A stretch of DNA of 64,000 nucleotides. It comes from an uncultured Lachnospiraceae bacterium. GTDB taxonomy: Bacteria; Bacillota; Clostridia; Lachnospirales; Lachnospiraceae. The notes under the pieces are model-generated. The model did not search any database, was not told the DNA's origin, and saw only the letters and a list, made by a program, of their open reading frames with translations. The position numbers were made by a program, and so were the translations under genes. The stretch covers positions 1 through 64,000 of the forward strand of contig CADCII010000007.1 of NCBI GenBank assembly GCA_902801515.1. Direction: 5' to 3'. Below are positions 46,157 through 54,590 of this stretch, one piece after another (the first letter of the stretch is position 1; every line of letters starts with the position of its first letter).

Positions 46157-46273
46157 CAGTCTTCAGGGCGGGGTGAAACTCCCCACTGGCGGTATAGTCC
46201 GCGAACTGCCATATGGCAGCCGAACCGGTGCAACTCCGGTACCAACGGTATAGTCCGGATGGAAGAAGATGTC
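46157..46273 (+). ncRNA. FMN riboswitch (RFN element)
   Basis: The RFN landmarks are in order: TTCAGGGCGGGGTGAAA, CCCCACTGGCGG, AGTCCGCGA, a variable hairpin (CTGCCATATGGCAG), CGAACCGGTG, CAACTCCGGTACC and AGTCCGGATGGAAGAAGA. It controls the riboflavin transporter gene downstream; FMN binding should favour the terminator at 46288-46320. Confidence 0.96.
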
Positions 46274-46287
46274 AGATCGTGATGCAG

Positions 46288-46320
46288 CGCCCGGAGACCA
46301 TTGAAGGTCCCGGGCGTTTT
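46288..46320 (+). terminator. riboswitch-controlled terminator before ribU
   Basis: CGCCCGG-A-GACC pairs with GGTCCCGGGCG (one bulged A), followed by TTTT, 15 bases after the aptamer. Confidence 0.85.
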
Positions 46321-46393
46321 AACTTGGTCAAAGTGAAGCAGCAGCGCCTCTGGCATTTCCGACCTCCTGAACAACGAAAGGAGAGAAGAAATA

Positions 46394-47035
46394 ATGAGCA
46401 GCAATGTAAACACAGCAGGAGCAGGCACTATGAAGAGCAGTATGACACAAACACAGAGAAGAACAAGATATCTGGTAATCTCAGCGATGCTGAGCGCAAT
46501 CTCCATCGTACTCATGCAGTTTGATTTCTCGGTACCATTCATGCCGTCTTTCATCAAGATGGACCTGTCGGATCTTCCGGCCCTGATCGGATCCTTCTCA
46601 ATGGGACCGCTTTACGGAGTGATCATTGCTCTGGTCAAGAACCTGCTTCACCTTCTGCGCACCTCAACCGGAGGTATCGGAGAACTGTCCAACTTCCTGC
46701 TGAGTGCATTGTTTGTACTTCCGGCAGGGCTGATCTACCAGAGGAACAAGACCAGGAAGCGCGCTATCATCGGTGCAGTCGTCGGTGCAGTCTGCATGGC
46801 AGTGTTCAGTGTCATCACCAACTTTTTCATCGTATATCCGGTCTACACAGCATTTATGCCCATGGAGACCATAATCGCCATGTATCAGGCCATCCTGCCG
46901 AAGATCAAAGACGGAGACCTGCTCAGCTGCCTGGTGATCTTCAACATGCCCTTCACTTTCGTGAAAGCCATGCTGTCCGTTGTCATCACACTGCTGATCT
47001 ACAAACCGCTGTCACCGATCATCCACGGAGAGTGA
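46394..47035 (+). CDS. ribU: ECF transporter riboflavin-binding S component
   Basis: 213-aa membrane S component for riboflavin/FMN uptake, working with the shared EcfAA'T module encoded elsewhere. After a ~25-residue polar N-terminus it has about five or six helices and RibU-like sequence (MPSFIKMDLSDLPALIGSF, GPLYGVIIALVKNLLHLL, GELSNFLLSALFVLPAGL). Preceded by AAAGGAGAGAAG. The FMN riboswitch upstream supports the substrate. Confidence 0.93.
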   Translation: MSSNVNTAGAGTMKSSMTQTQRRTRYLVISAMLSAISIVLMQFDFSVPFMPSFIKMDLSDLPALIGSFSMGPLYGVIIALVKNLLHLLRTSTGGIGELSNFLLSALFVLPAGLIYQRNKTRKRAIIGAVVGAVCMAVFSVITNFFIVYPVYTAFMPMETIIAMYQAILPKIKDGDLLSCLVIFNMPFTFVKAMLSVVITLLIYKPLSPIIHGE

Positions 47036-47038
47036 TAA

Positions 47039-47067
47039 CTTGAACAAGTGCCTGTCACCTGTTCAAG
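47039..47067. repeat. dispersed palindromic element, copy 2
   Basis: CTTGAACAAGTG and CACCTGTTCAAG (one mismatch) surround CCTGT, three bases after the ribU stop; same core as 24673-24697. Confidence 0.75.
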
Positions 47068-47136
47068 GATGGGGCGGTAGCTATCCACCGTTTTTTCCAC
47101 TTTTTTGACAGTAACTTATATTATGTAACGTTGAGA

Positions 47137-47167
47137 GGCAGCCCGTTTCGCCGGGCTGCCCCTTTTT
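47137..47167 (+). terminator. terminator between ribU and the TPR lipoprotein gene
   Basis: GGCAGCCCG and CGGGCTGCC form a perfect 9-bp stem with a 6-nt loop, then CCTTTTT. Confidence 0.85.
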
Positions 47168-47192
47168 ACGCTAGCCGGCAGAACTTGCACCA

Positions 47193-47232
47193 GTGCCTGT
47201 CACTTGTTCAAGTTTGAACTAGTGACAGGCAC
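47193..47232. repeat. dispersed palindromic element, inverted double copy
   Basis: Two GTGCCTGTCAC cores in opposite orientation form 19-bp arms (47193-47211 and 47214-47232) with one mismatch and a 2-nt loop. A possible TATGAT -10 box (47246-47251) for the next gene lies 18 bases after GTGACA (47222-47227) inside the right arm, so the element may supply its promoter. Confidence 0.75.
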
Positions 47233-47288
47233 CTGTTCAGTATGCTATGATGGGGGCGCTTAATTATCTTAGAAAAGGGTACTTGAAT

Positions 47289-48362
47289 ATGATTTTGAAC
47301 GGTTCTAAAAGAACGGGTTTATATTTTGCGGCTGCTGCGGCAGCCTGTGCGCTGTTTCTGGGCGGATGTCACCGTGATGCTGTGCCGACTGAGAAGACGA
47401 AGGCCGGGTTTGCGGCGGTGGAGTCTCAGAATTACCAGGAGGCGGAGGGCTTTTTCACGGAGGCTGTCTCTGACGGTGAGGATCCGGTAGCGGCTTACCG
47501 TGGACTTGGGATCGCGCAGATGGGCCAGGCGAAGTATGCGGAAGCGTCGGATTCTTTCGGCAAGGCGCTGGCGGCGACGGATGACAAGATGCCGGAGACG
47601 GTGCTGGATCTGCTGCAGTACAGGGGGTCTTCGCAGTATCGCATGCAGGATTATGAAGGGGCGATCGAGACCTGCAGCCAGATCACGGCGGCGGACCCGC
47701 AGCAGGTGATGGCGTATTTCTACACCGGTGCGAGCCAGCTTCATCTGGGGAATCAGGAGGAGGCTGAGGCGAATTTTGACTATGCTGCTTCCCTGCGGCC
47801 TGACGATTACCAGCTGTATCTGGACATCTACAGTGTCTATGAAGACACGAAGCTGTCCGGCGTGGGTGATACCTATCTGCAGACTGCCCTCGGCATTGCG
47901 CCGGAGGACAATGAAGATTATTACAATGTAGGCAAGATCTACTACTATCTGGAGCAGTATGACCAGGCGTCTGAGGCGCTGAACCAGCCGGTGAAGGATG
48001 GACATGAACCGGCGCTGTCGCTTATGGGCCGGATCTATCTTGCCAAGGGGGAAAATGACAACGCCAACGCGATTTATTCCCAGATTCTTCAGAAGAATCA
48101 GAAGGATGCTGACGCGTACAATGGTCTTGCGCTGTGCGCGCTTGCACAGGATGATCCTGATAAGGCGCTGAATTATATCACCCAGGGACTGGAACTGCCC
48201 GGCGGTGAAGGCAAGCAGGAACTGTACTTTAACGAGATCATTGCCTATGAGAAGAAGCTGGATTTCCTGACGGCGAGAGACAAGTGCAGGACTTATGTGG
48301 AGATGTATCCGACCGATGAGGAAGGAGCGAAGGAACTGGAGTTCCTGAATACAAGAGGATAA
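47289..48362 (+). CDS. TPR-repeat lipoprotein
   Basis: 357-aa exported lipoprotein. ATG 47289 gives a compact signal peptide ending in the lipobox LFLGGC; an upstream start at 47247 would add 14 residues without a better ribosome site. The mature part consists of tetratricopeptide repeats (AYRGLGIAQMGQAKYAEASDSFGKAL is one; others at AYFYTGASQLHLGNQEEAE and YYNVGKIYYYLEQYDQASEA), about eight in all, forming a protein-binding solenoid on the outer face of the membrane. Partner unknown. Confidence 0.82.
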   Translation: MILNGSKRTGLYFAAAAAACALFLGGCHRDAVPTEKTKAGFAAVESQNYQEAEGFFTEAVSDGEDPVAAYRGLGIAQMGQAKYAEASDSFGKALAATDDKMPETVLDLLQYRGSSQYRMQDYEGAIETCSQITAADPQQVMAYFYTGASQLHLGNQEEAEANFDYAASLRPDDYQLYLDIYSVYEDTKLSGVGDTYLQTALGIAPEDNEDYYNVGKIYYYLEQYDQASEALNQPVKDGHEPALSLMGRIYLAKGENDNANAIYSQILQKNQKDADAYNGLALCALAQDDPDKALNYITQGLELPGGEGKQELYFNEIIAYEKKLDFLTARDKCRTYVEMYPTDEEGAKELEFLNTRG

Positions 48363-48400
48363 TCACGGGACTGCCTGCGGCAGACCCGTACGGGAAATGG

Positions 48401-48428
48401 AAAAGCGGTCCGCCATAAAGCGGACCGC
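48401..48428 (-). terminator. terminator of the cold-shock gene
   Basis: GCGGTCCGC (48405-48413) and GCGGACCGC (48420-48428) form a perfect 9-bp stem; on the minus strand it is followed by TTTT. It may also stop plus-strand transcripts from the TPR gene. Confidence 0.75.
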
Positions 48429-48487
48429 CGATTCAACAAAACTTTTTATATATTCAGTATCTATATATAAAGAAAAGGTTGGATGAA

Positions 48488-48685
48488 TCACTCTTTGACT
48501 ACGTTGGAAGCCTGCATTCCACGCTGACCTTCTGTCAGATCGTATGTTACGCTCTGGCCTTCGTCCAGCGTCTTGAAGCCTTCGCCCTGGATTGCGGAGA
48601 AATGAACGAATACGTCCTTTCCATCCTCACCAGTGATAAATCCATAACCTTTTTCTGCGTTGAACCACTTAACTGTACCCTTCAT
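48488..48685 (-). CDS. cspA: cold-shock family RNA chaperone
   Basis: 65-aa single CSD protein. The start at 48685 gives [20 protein letters not shown] behind a TGGAGG site. RNP1 (KGYGFI) and RNP2 (VFVHFSA) nucleic-acid-binding motifs are intact. It binds single-stranded RNA/DNA and melts mRNA structure. The symbol denotes family rather than a specific paralogue. Confidence 0.93.
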   Translation of the reverse strand: MKGTVKWFNAEKGYGFITGEDGKDVFVHFSAIQGEGFKTLDEGQSVTYDLTEGQRGMQASNVVKE

Positions 48686-48754
48686 TATAACGGGACCTCC
48701 ATAAATAAAAAAAACATAGATTGATGTAATTGCGTCAATCTCGATTGCGGATAG

Positions 48755-48784
48755 ATTATATCGCCCGGCGCTATGATGTGTCAA
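48755..48784 (-). promoter_or_regulatory. promoter of the cold-shock gene
   Basis: On the minus strand TTGACA (48784-48779) and TATAAT (48760-48755) are both perfect, spacer 18 bases. The predicted leader is about 60 nt. Confidence 0.75.
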
Positions 48785-48957
48785 CCGCTAAATCGTTCAT
48801 TTTCCACCTAATTTCACGAAAACGCAAAGTCAGGATGTGCTGAACTTGTGCAACTTGGTGGTTTCAAGGGGTGGTTTCGCGACATTTGAAGACCGATTAT
48901 TATGTATATTCTATAAAAAACAGGTGCAACCTAAGTTCGTATGCAGGAGAGACTTAT

Positions 48958-50331
48958 ATGACGGCAGACATCAGACAGAAAATAAACATACCGGACCCTG
49001 CGAAGAAGGTCCTGGAACGGCTGCACGAATGCGGTTATGAAGCTTATGTTGTGGGCGGCTGCGTCCGCGACAGCGTGATCGGAATGGTACCGGACGACTG
49101 GGACATTACGACCGGGGCGACTCCGGAGCAGGTGAGGGCAATATTCAAAAGGACGATCGACACAGGGGTCGAACACGGGACTGTCACAGTCCGCATGGAC
49201 GGAGAGAGCCTGGAGGTCACGACCTTCCGGATCGACGGAGATTACGCGGATCACAGGCATCCGGACAATGTGAGTTTCACGACGGATCTTGAGGAAGACC
49301 TGAAGAGGCGCGACTTTACGATCAACGCCATGGCCTACAATGACAGGGACGGGATCATCGACCTGTTCGGAGGCATGGAGGATCTGAAGAACGGGATCGT
49401 GCGCTGTGTCGGAGATCCGAGAGAACGATTCACGGAGGACGCTCTGAGGATCTTCCGCGCTGTCCGCTTCTGCGCGAAACTCGGATACGAACTGGACCCG
49501 GGGACAAGGGAGGCGGCAGCCCGGATGGCTCCCTCGCTTGCCATGGTGAGCGCAGAGCGGATCCGCATGGAACTGGAAAAACTGCTGGTATCCCCGCATC
49601 CGGAGATGATCCGCCTTGCCTGGGAGTGCGGCATCACGAAGATAATCCTCCCGGAATTTGACGCGGAGATGGACGCGGTCCAGAACAATGCGCATCATAA
49701 GATTACCGTGGGAGAGCATACCATCCGGACGATGATGGCGGTGGAGCCGGACCGGATCCTGCGGCTTACCATGCTGCTTCATGACTCGGGAAAACCGGTC
49801 TGCCAGACGCTGGCGCCTGACGGTGTGTTCCATTACCACGGACATGCGGCTCCGGGAGCTGTGATCGCGAAAGAAGTCATGGAGCGCCTTAAATATGATA
49901 AGGCAACGGAACGGACCGTTGTGCAGCTGATACAGAACCACTCACTGTATCCCGAACTGACGCCGGAAGGGGTGAGGCGTGCCGTGGTGCAGATCGGAGA
50001 AGACCTGTTCCCGTTATTCCTGAAGGTCAAAAGAGCTGACATAGGCGGGCAGAGCGAAGAGGTGCAGCAGAGGAAGTTCGAGTATATGGATCAGGTGGAG
50101 CTGATCTACCGCGGGATCCTGGAGAGGGGAGACTGCCTGTCGCTCAAGAGACTTGCTGTGACAGGAGACGACCTGATTGCCATGGGAGTTCCGAAGGGAA
50201 AGCGGATCGGGAAGATCCTGAACACGCTTCTGGACGAGGTCCTGGCAGATCCTCAGAGAAATGAAAGAGACTGCCTGCTGGCGCGGGCGGCGAAACTTGT
50301 TTCATCATCTGGTGACAATCCAGAGGATTGA
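48958..50331 (+). CDS. cca: CCA tRNA nucleotidyltransferase with HD domain
   Basis: Adds or repairs the 3'-CCA of tRNAs, 457 aa. ATG 48958 follows AGGAGA; the longer in-frame extension is not conserved-looking. The nucleotidyltransferase core shows VGGCVRDSVIG and the catalytic DDWDI, followed by RRDFTINAMAYN and a helical neck/body. An HD-type motif (LTMLLHDSGKPVC) near residue 285 and a C-terminal helical region complete the gram-positive long form. Confidence 0.94.
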   Translation: MTADIRQKINIPDPAKKVLERLHECGYEAYVVGGCVRDSVIGMVPDDWDITTGATPEQVRAIFKRTIDTGVEHGTVTVRMDGESLEVTTFRIDGDYADHRHPDNVSFTTDLEEDLKRRDFTINAMAYNDRDGIIDLFGGMEDLKNGIVRCVGDPRERFTEDALRIFRAVRFCAKLGYELDPGTREAAARMAPSLAMVSAERIRMELEKLLVSPHPEMIRLAWECGITKIILPEFDAEMDAVQNNAHHKITVGEHTIRTMMAVEPDRILRLTMLLHDSGKPVCQTLAPDGVFHYHGHAAPGAVIAKEVMERLKYDKATERTVVQLIQNHSLYPELTPEGVRRAVVQIGEDLFPLFLKVKRADIGGQSEEVQQRKFEYMDQVELIYRGILERGDCLSLKRLAVTGDDLIAMGVPKGKRIGKILNTLLDEVLADPQRNERDCLLARAAKLVSSSGDNPED

Positions 50332-50340
50332 TAGTATACT
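50312..50340 (+). promoter_or_regulatory. promoter for the hisS leader
   Basis: GTGACA (50312-50317), 17-base spacer, TATACT (50335-50340); overlaps the end of cca. Transcription would begin near 50347. Confidence 0.6.
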
Positions 50341-50346
50341 GATGAT

Positions 50347-50480
50347 GTAAGGGTCAAAAGCTCTGAAGCCGAGGTAAGCTTGCTTACCGGAGGCAAAAGA
50401 GGTGTTGCCCCACCGGACACGGAGCGATCCGTACATCATAGCTGGGGACAAAAGGTACTTTTGCCCCCAGCATCATGTTG
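50347..50480 (+). ncRNA. structured leader RNA upstream of hisS, class unknown
   Basis: The ~160-nt leader folds into several stems: CTCT/AGAG with GCC/GGC and GGTAAG/CTTACC (50361-50401), GGTG/CACC (50401-50414, sharing one base with the first arm), ACGGA-GCGA-TCCGT with a GNRA loop (50419-50432), and a long GCTGGGG-A-CAAAAG / CTTTTG-C-CCCCAGC hairpin (50441-50471). GGG-T-CAAAAG at 50351-50360 repeats the left arm of the last hairpin and could pair with the same right arm, giving two exclusive folds. No T-box sequence (GGGTGGNACCGCG) is present. No T run follows the hairpin, so translational control or mRNA stability is more likely than attenuation. Confidence 0.55.
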
Positions 50481-50508
50481 GTTCATAAATAGGAAGGCAG
50501 AATAGAGC

Positions 50509-51819
50509 ATGAAATTTATACAGACACCGGTGAAGGGGATGCAGGATTTCCTTCCCGAGGATATGGCACTGAGACAGCATGTACTCGGACTGATCCGTGA
50601 AACCTACGGAAGATACGGATTCACGGAGATCGAGACTCCGGTCATGGAACACATCGAGAATCTGACCGGGAAAAACGGCGGTGAAAATGAGAAGCTGATC
50701 TTCAAGGTTGAGAAGAGAGGCCGTGAACTGGAGAAGGCTCTTGGCAAGGTACGCGGCAGCGAGGATATGCCCTCTGACGCGGCGGGAACAGAGATAGCGG
50801 ACAGTGCGCTCCGCTACGACCTGACGGTTCCGCTGTGCCGGTACTACAGCTGCCACAAGAACGAGCTTCCCACCCCGTTCAAAGCACTGCAGATCGGCAA
50901 CGTGTTCCGTGCGGACCGTCCCCAGAAGGGTCGCTTCCGCCAGTTTACACAGTGCGACATCGATATTATCGGCGATAATTCCGTCATGGCAGAGATCGAA
51001 CTGATCGCGGCCACTTCCGGAGCCCTTCACAGGATCTTCGCCGAAGTCGGAGTGTCCGGATTTACCGTACATATCGGAGACCGCAGGATCCTTCGTGCCA
51101 TGGCCAGGAGTGCAGGCTTCTCGGAAGAAGAATACGATGATGTGTTCATTATCCTCGACAAGATGGACAAGATCGGTCTTGATGGTGTACGTGAGGACCT
51201 TCTTGCAAATGGATATGCTGAGGAAAAGGTCGATAAGTATGTCGGGTATTTCCACCTGTACCAGGAAGGAAAAGCTGAAGACGTTGCATCCTTTATTGAG
51301 AGCACATGCGCAGATGCGATCGAAGAGGGCGCCGCGAAGGATCTGGAACTGATCATGTCGGCAGCCCGTGCCATGATCAGTGAGGACATCACCCTGAAGT
51401 TCGACCCGACTCTGGTACGCGGCATGAGCTACTATACGGGGACGATCTTCGAGATCTCCATCGACAACTATTCATTTTCCATCGCAGGCGGCGGAAGATA
51501 TGACAAGATGGTCGGCAGATTCTGCGGACAGGACGCCCCGGCGTGCGGCTTCTCCATCGGTTTTGAGCGGATCGTCACGATCCTGAAGGACCTCAACTGG
51601 AAGGAGGAAGGCGCAGGGGCAAAGAAGGCATATCTGGTTGACATGAAAGGTGCTGCCGGAAGAGTCACCGAAGTGTTCGGCAAGGCTGCCGCAGAGCGCG
51701 CGGACGGCATGACAGTAGTGGTGCAGCCGCTGAAGAAGAACGCGAAGTTCCAGGTCGAGACCCTGGAGAAGGGCGGATATACAGACATTCTGAAAGTATA
51801 TTCCGACACACAGCTGTAA
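50509..51819 (+). CDS. hisS: histidyl-tRNA synthetase
   Basis: Class II synthetase charging tRNA-His, 436 aa. The N-terminus reads TPVKGMQDFLPEDMALR. Motif 2 contains FRADRPQKGRFRQFTQCD, the histidine-binding HisA is LVRGMSYYTGTIFE and HisB is IAGGGRYDKMVGRF. A C-terminal anticodon-binding domain begins near residue 340. Preceded by AGGAAGG and by a structured leader. Confidence 0.96.
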   Translation: MKFIQTPVKGMQDFLPEDMALRQHVLGLIRETYGRYGFTEIETPVMEHIENLTGKNGGENEKLIFKVEKRGRELEKALGKVRGSEDMPSDAAGTEIADSALRYDLTVPLCRYYSCHKNELPTPFKALQIGNVFRADRPQKGRFRQFTQCDIDIIGDNSVMAEIELIAATSGALHRIFAEVGVSGFTVHIGDRRILRAMARSAGFSEEEYDDVFIILDKMDKIGLDGVREDLLANGYAEEKVDKYVGYFHLYQEGKAEDVASFIESTCADAIEEGAAKDLELIMSAARAMISEDITLKFDPTLVRGMSYYTGTIFEISIDNYSFSIAGGGRYDKMVGRFCGQDAPACGFSIGFERIVTILKDLNWKEEGAGAKKAYLVDMKGAAGRVTEVFGKAAAERADGMTVVVQPLKKNAKFQVETLEKGGYTDILKVYSDTQL

Positions 51820-51920
51820 TACGGATTCACAGGCACCTCCGGGGAACAGACAGGAGGATGCCTTAAGTAGCAGAGCGGAAACAGAGACTATGCAACCTAC
51901 GTAAAAAGGAGACGACTGTT

Positions 51921-53657
51921 ATGGAAGATTACAGGGCAAGGTATGAAGAATGGCTGAACGACCCTTATTTTGATGAGGGAACGAAGGCCGAACTGAAGGC
52001 GATCGCCGATGATGAAAATGAGATCAAAGAGCGTTTCTACATGGATCTTGAGTTCGGCACGGCAGGTCTTCGCGGTATTATCGGAGCGGGAACCAACCGC
52101 ATGAATATCTATGTCGTCCGTAAGGCGACACAGGGCCTTGCGAATTACATCCTCAAGGTCGGCGCTGAGGCAAAGGGTGTAGCGATTGCTCATGATTCCC
52201 GCCGCATGCATGATGAGTTTACCGAATGCGCGGCTCTCACACTTGCCGCCAACGGCATCAAGGCTTATGTGTTTGACGCTCTGCGTCCCACGCCGGAACT
52301 GTCCTATGCGGTCCGTCATCTGGGCTGTATAGCCGGCATCAATATCACAGCAAGCCACAACCCGCCTGAATACAACGGCTACAAAGTATACTGGGAAGAC
52401 GGCGCGCAGATCACCCCGCCCCATGACAGCGGCATCATGGCCGAGGTCAAGGCGATCACGGAGTATTCCGCATGCAAGACCATGGACAAACAGGAAGCGA
52501 TCGACAAGGGCCTGTATGTAGTGATCGGCGAAGAGGTTGACAATGACTATCTTGCAGAACTGAAGAAAAATGTCCTTCATCCGGAAGCGATCCGTGATCA
52601 GGCGAGGAATCTGAAGATCGTCTACACTCCGCTTCACGGAACCGGACTGGTCCCGGCAGTCAGAGTCCTGAAAGAACTGGGATTTGAGAATGTTATTGTT
52701 GTTCCGGAACAGGAGAAACCGGACGGAGACTTCCCGACCGTATCCTATCCGAATCCGGAAGCAGAAGAGGCATTTGCCCTCGGACTTAAGTTGGCGGAAG
52801 AGACCGGAGCTGATCTGGTCCTTGCAACCGACCCGGATGCAGACCGTCTCGGCGTGAGAGTCAGGGACAAGGAAGGCGTCTATCATACACTGACCGGAAA
52901 TATGTCCGGAAGCCTTCTGGCAGACTATGAGATCGGACAGACGAAGGCACTGAAGGGACTTCCCTCCGACGGCCTGCTGATCAAGACCATCGTCACCACG
53001 AACCTGGCAGATGCGATCTGCAAGTACTATGGTGTAGCTGAATACGAGTGCCTGACAGGCTTCAAGTGGATCGGACGTCAGATCCTGAAGATGGAAAATG
53101 AGAAGAAGGGCACTTATCTGTTTGGATTTGAGGAGAGCTACGGCTGCCTGATCGGAACCCATGCCCGTGACAAGGATGCTATCGTGGCAGTCATGGCACT
53201 GTGCGAAGCTGCGGCATATTACAAGACAAAGGATATGACCCTGTGGGATGCTATGCTCGACCTGTATGAGCGCTGCGGATACTACAAGGATGATATCAAG
53301 TCTGTCGGACTTGCAGGTATCGAAGGCCTTCAGAAGATCCAGCAGATCATGGCCACACTTCGTGAAGAGCCTCTCAAAGAGCTGGCAGGATACAAAGTAC
53401 TCAAGGTCCGCGACTATCAGAAGGATACGATCCTGGATCTGCAGACCGGAACAGAGACCGATACAGGCCTTCCGAAGTCCAATGTTCTGTACTATGAGAT
53501 GACCGACGACGCATGGCTGTGCGTACGCCCGTCCGGAACCGAGCCAAAGATCAAATTCTACTACGGAGTGGTCGGGAATTCCCTGGAAGATGCAGACGCG
53601 AAGAGCGAAGCATTCGGGGCAGAAGTACTCGCAGTTATCGACGAGATGCTGAAATAA
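51921..53657 (+). CDS. pgcA: phosphoglucomutase/phosphomannomutase
   Basis: Alpha-D-phosphohexomutase of 578 aa, the long gram-positive PgcA type interconverting glucose-1- and glucose-6-phosphate for glycogen or wall/capsule sugars. Phosphoserine loop TASHNPPEYNGYKVY, metal-binding DPDADRLGV, sugar-binding GFEESYG and phosphate-binding RPSGTEPKIKFYY are all intact. AAAAAGGAG ribosome site; no adjoining partner gene. Confidence 0.93.
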   Translation: MEDYRARYEEWLNDPYFDEGTKAELKAIADDENEIKERFYMDLEFGTAGLRGIIGAGTNRMNIYVVRKATQGLANYILKVGAEAKGVAIAHDSRRMHDEFTECAALTLAANGIKAYVFDALRPTPELSYAVRHLGCIAGINITASHNPPEYNGYKVYWEDGAQITPPHDSGIMAEVKAITEYSACKTMDKQEAIDKGLYVVIGEEVDNDYLAELKKNVLHPEAIRDQARNLKIVYTPLHGTGLVPAVRVLKELGFENVIVVPEQEKPDGDFPTVSYPNPEAEEAFALGLKLAEETGADLVLATDPDADRLGVRVRDKEGVYHTLTGNMSGSLLADYEIGQTKALKGLPSDGLLIKTIVTTNLADAICKYYGVAEYECLTGFKWIGRQILKMENEKKGTYLFGFEESYGCLIGTHARDKDAIVAVMALCEAAAYYKTKDMTLWDAMLDLYERCGYYKDDIKSVGLAGIEGLQKIQQIMATLREEPLKELAGYKVLKVRDYQKDTILDLQTGTETDTGLPKSNVLYYEMTDDAWLCVRPSGTEPKIKFYYGVVGNSLEDADAKSEAFGAEVLAVIDEMLK

Positions 53658-53709
53658 TGAAATAATCCCAAAAAAGCCTGCATTTAAAGCCTTTGCGGCC
53701 TCAGTATGC

Positions 53710-53738
53710 TTGACAAATAGGCTTAACAGGGATATAAG
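53710..53738 (+). promoter_or_regulatory. promoter of the HU gene
   Basis: Perfect TTGACA (53710-53715), 17-base spacer, TATAAG (53733-53738), ~65 bases before the gene. Confidence 0.75.
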
Positions 53739-53802
53739 TAAACATAGTGCCCCCCTGAGGGTGGGTGAGGTAATAAACTATTATTGAAAAAGGAGTAATC
53801 TC

Positions 53803-54075
53803 ATGAATAAGACAGAACTTGTAGCCGCTATGGCTGAAAACGCTGGACTGACCAAGAAGGACGCAGAGGCAGCTCTGAAGGCATTTGTTGAGACCGTTGA
53901 AGCAGCTCTGAAGGCTGACGACAAGGTTCAGATCGTTGGATTCGGTACTTTCGAAGTTTCCGAGAGAGCAGCCCGCGAGGGAAGAAATCCGCAGACTGGC
54001 GAGACCATGAAGATCGCAGCTTCCAAGAGCCCGAAGTTCAAGGCCGGCAAGGCTCTGAAGGATGCTCTGAACTGA
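53803..54075 (+). CDS. hup: HU-type DNA-binding protein
   Basis: 90-aa nucleoid protein that bends and compacts DNA. Complete family sequence: [40 protein letters not shown], and the terminal [11 protein letters not shown]. The beta-arm carries the RNPQTGE turn. Strong AAAGGAG site. Confidence 0.97.
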   Translation: MNKTELVAAMAENAGLTKKDAEAALKAFVETVEAALKADDKVQIVGFGTFEVSERAAREGRNPQTGETMKIAASKSPKFKAGKALKDALN

Positions 54076-54135
54076 TTGCAGACTGTCCGGCGATTCTGTA
54101 TCGCTGCTATAGCTGAATGAGTTAGATGAGTTAAG

Positions 54136-54165
54136 CCCCTTGTCCGAACGGACAGGGGGTTTATT
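54136..54165 (+). terminator. terminator of the HU gene
   Basis: CCCCTTGTCCG and CGGACAGGGGG (one G-T pair) with a 2-nt loop, followed by TTTATT, just before rqcP. Confidence 0.8.
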
Positions 54166-54178
54166 GCAGGGGAAAAAG

Positions 54179-54418
54179 ATGAGACTTGATAAATACTTGA
54201 AGGTTTCCCGCCTGATCAAGAGGCGCACGGTGGCAAATGAAGCCTGTGACGCCGGAAGAGTACAGATCAACGGAAGACCGGCAAAAGCCTCAGCACAGGT
54301 CGAGGTGGGAGACGTGATTGAGATCGCGTTCGGGAACCGCTCTGTCAAAGCGGAGATTCTCAGTATTGCTGAAACCGTCCGCAAGGAAGAAGCGCAGGAG
54401 ATGTTCCGGTACCTGTGA
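54179..54418 (+). CDS. rqcP: S4-domain ribosome quality-control factor (RqcP/Hsp15-like)
   Basis: 79-aa protein consisting of one S4 RNA-binding domain (MRLDKYLKVSRLIKRRTVAN, AGRVQINGRPAKAS, VGDVIEIAFG). The start at 54179 follows AGGGGA. RqcP stabilises peptidyl-tRNA in the P site during alanine tailing by RqcH on stalled 50S subunits. Position between hup and ftsB is the conserved Firmicutes arrangement (yabO-divIC). Confidence 0.9.
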   Translation: MRLDKYLKVSRLIKRRTVANEACDAGRVQINGRPAKASAQVEVGDVIEIAFGNRSVKAEILSIAETVRKEEAQEMFRYL

Positions 54419-54472
54419 ATTTTTTACATTTTTATTACAATTGACACAATTTGCAGATTGGGGGTTGAATTC

Positions 54473-54486
54473 GCTGTTTAAACAGC
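54473..54486. promoter_or_regulatory. palindrome upstream of ftsB
   Basis: GCTGTTTAAACAGC is a perfect 14-bp palindrome touching a possible promoter (TTAAAC 54487-54492, 16-base spacer, TATAAA 54509-54514). Operator function is a guess. Confidence 0.35.
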
Positions 54487-54590
54487 TTAAACTGATACAC
54501 AGTATAAGTATAAATATCACGTTTGTCTGATGCGGGGAGACGGCTGGGGAGGCCGGCAGAGGACAGCGGGAAAGTAAGGGGTACAACAGA

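Noticed and set aside
50347-50508. T-box leader for hisS
   Set aside because: The conserved GGGTGGNACCGCG sequence and a terminator with T run are both missing, so the leader is reported as unclassified.
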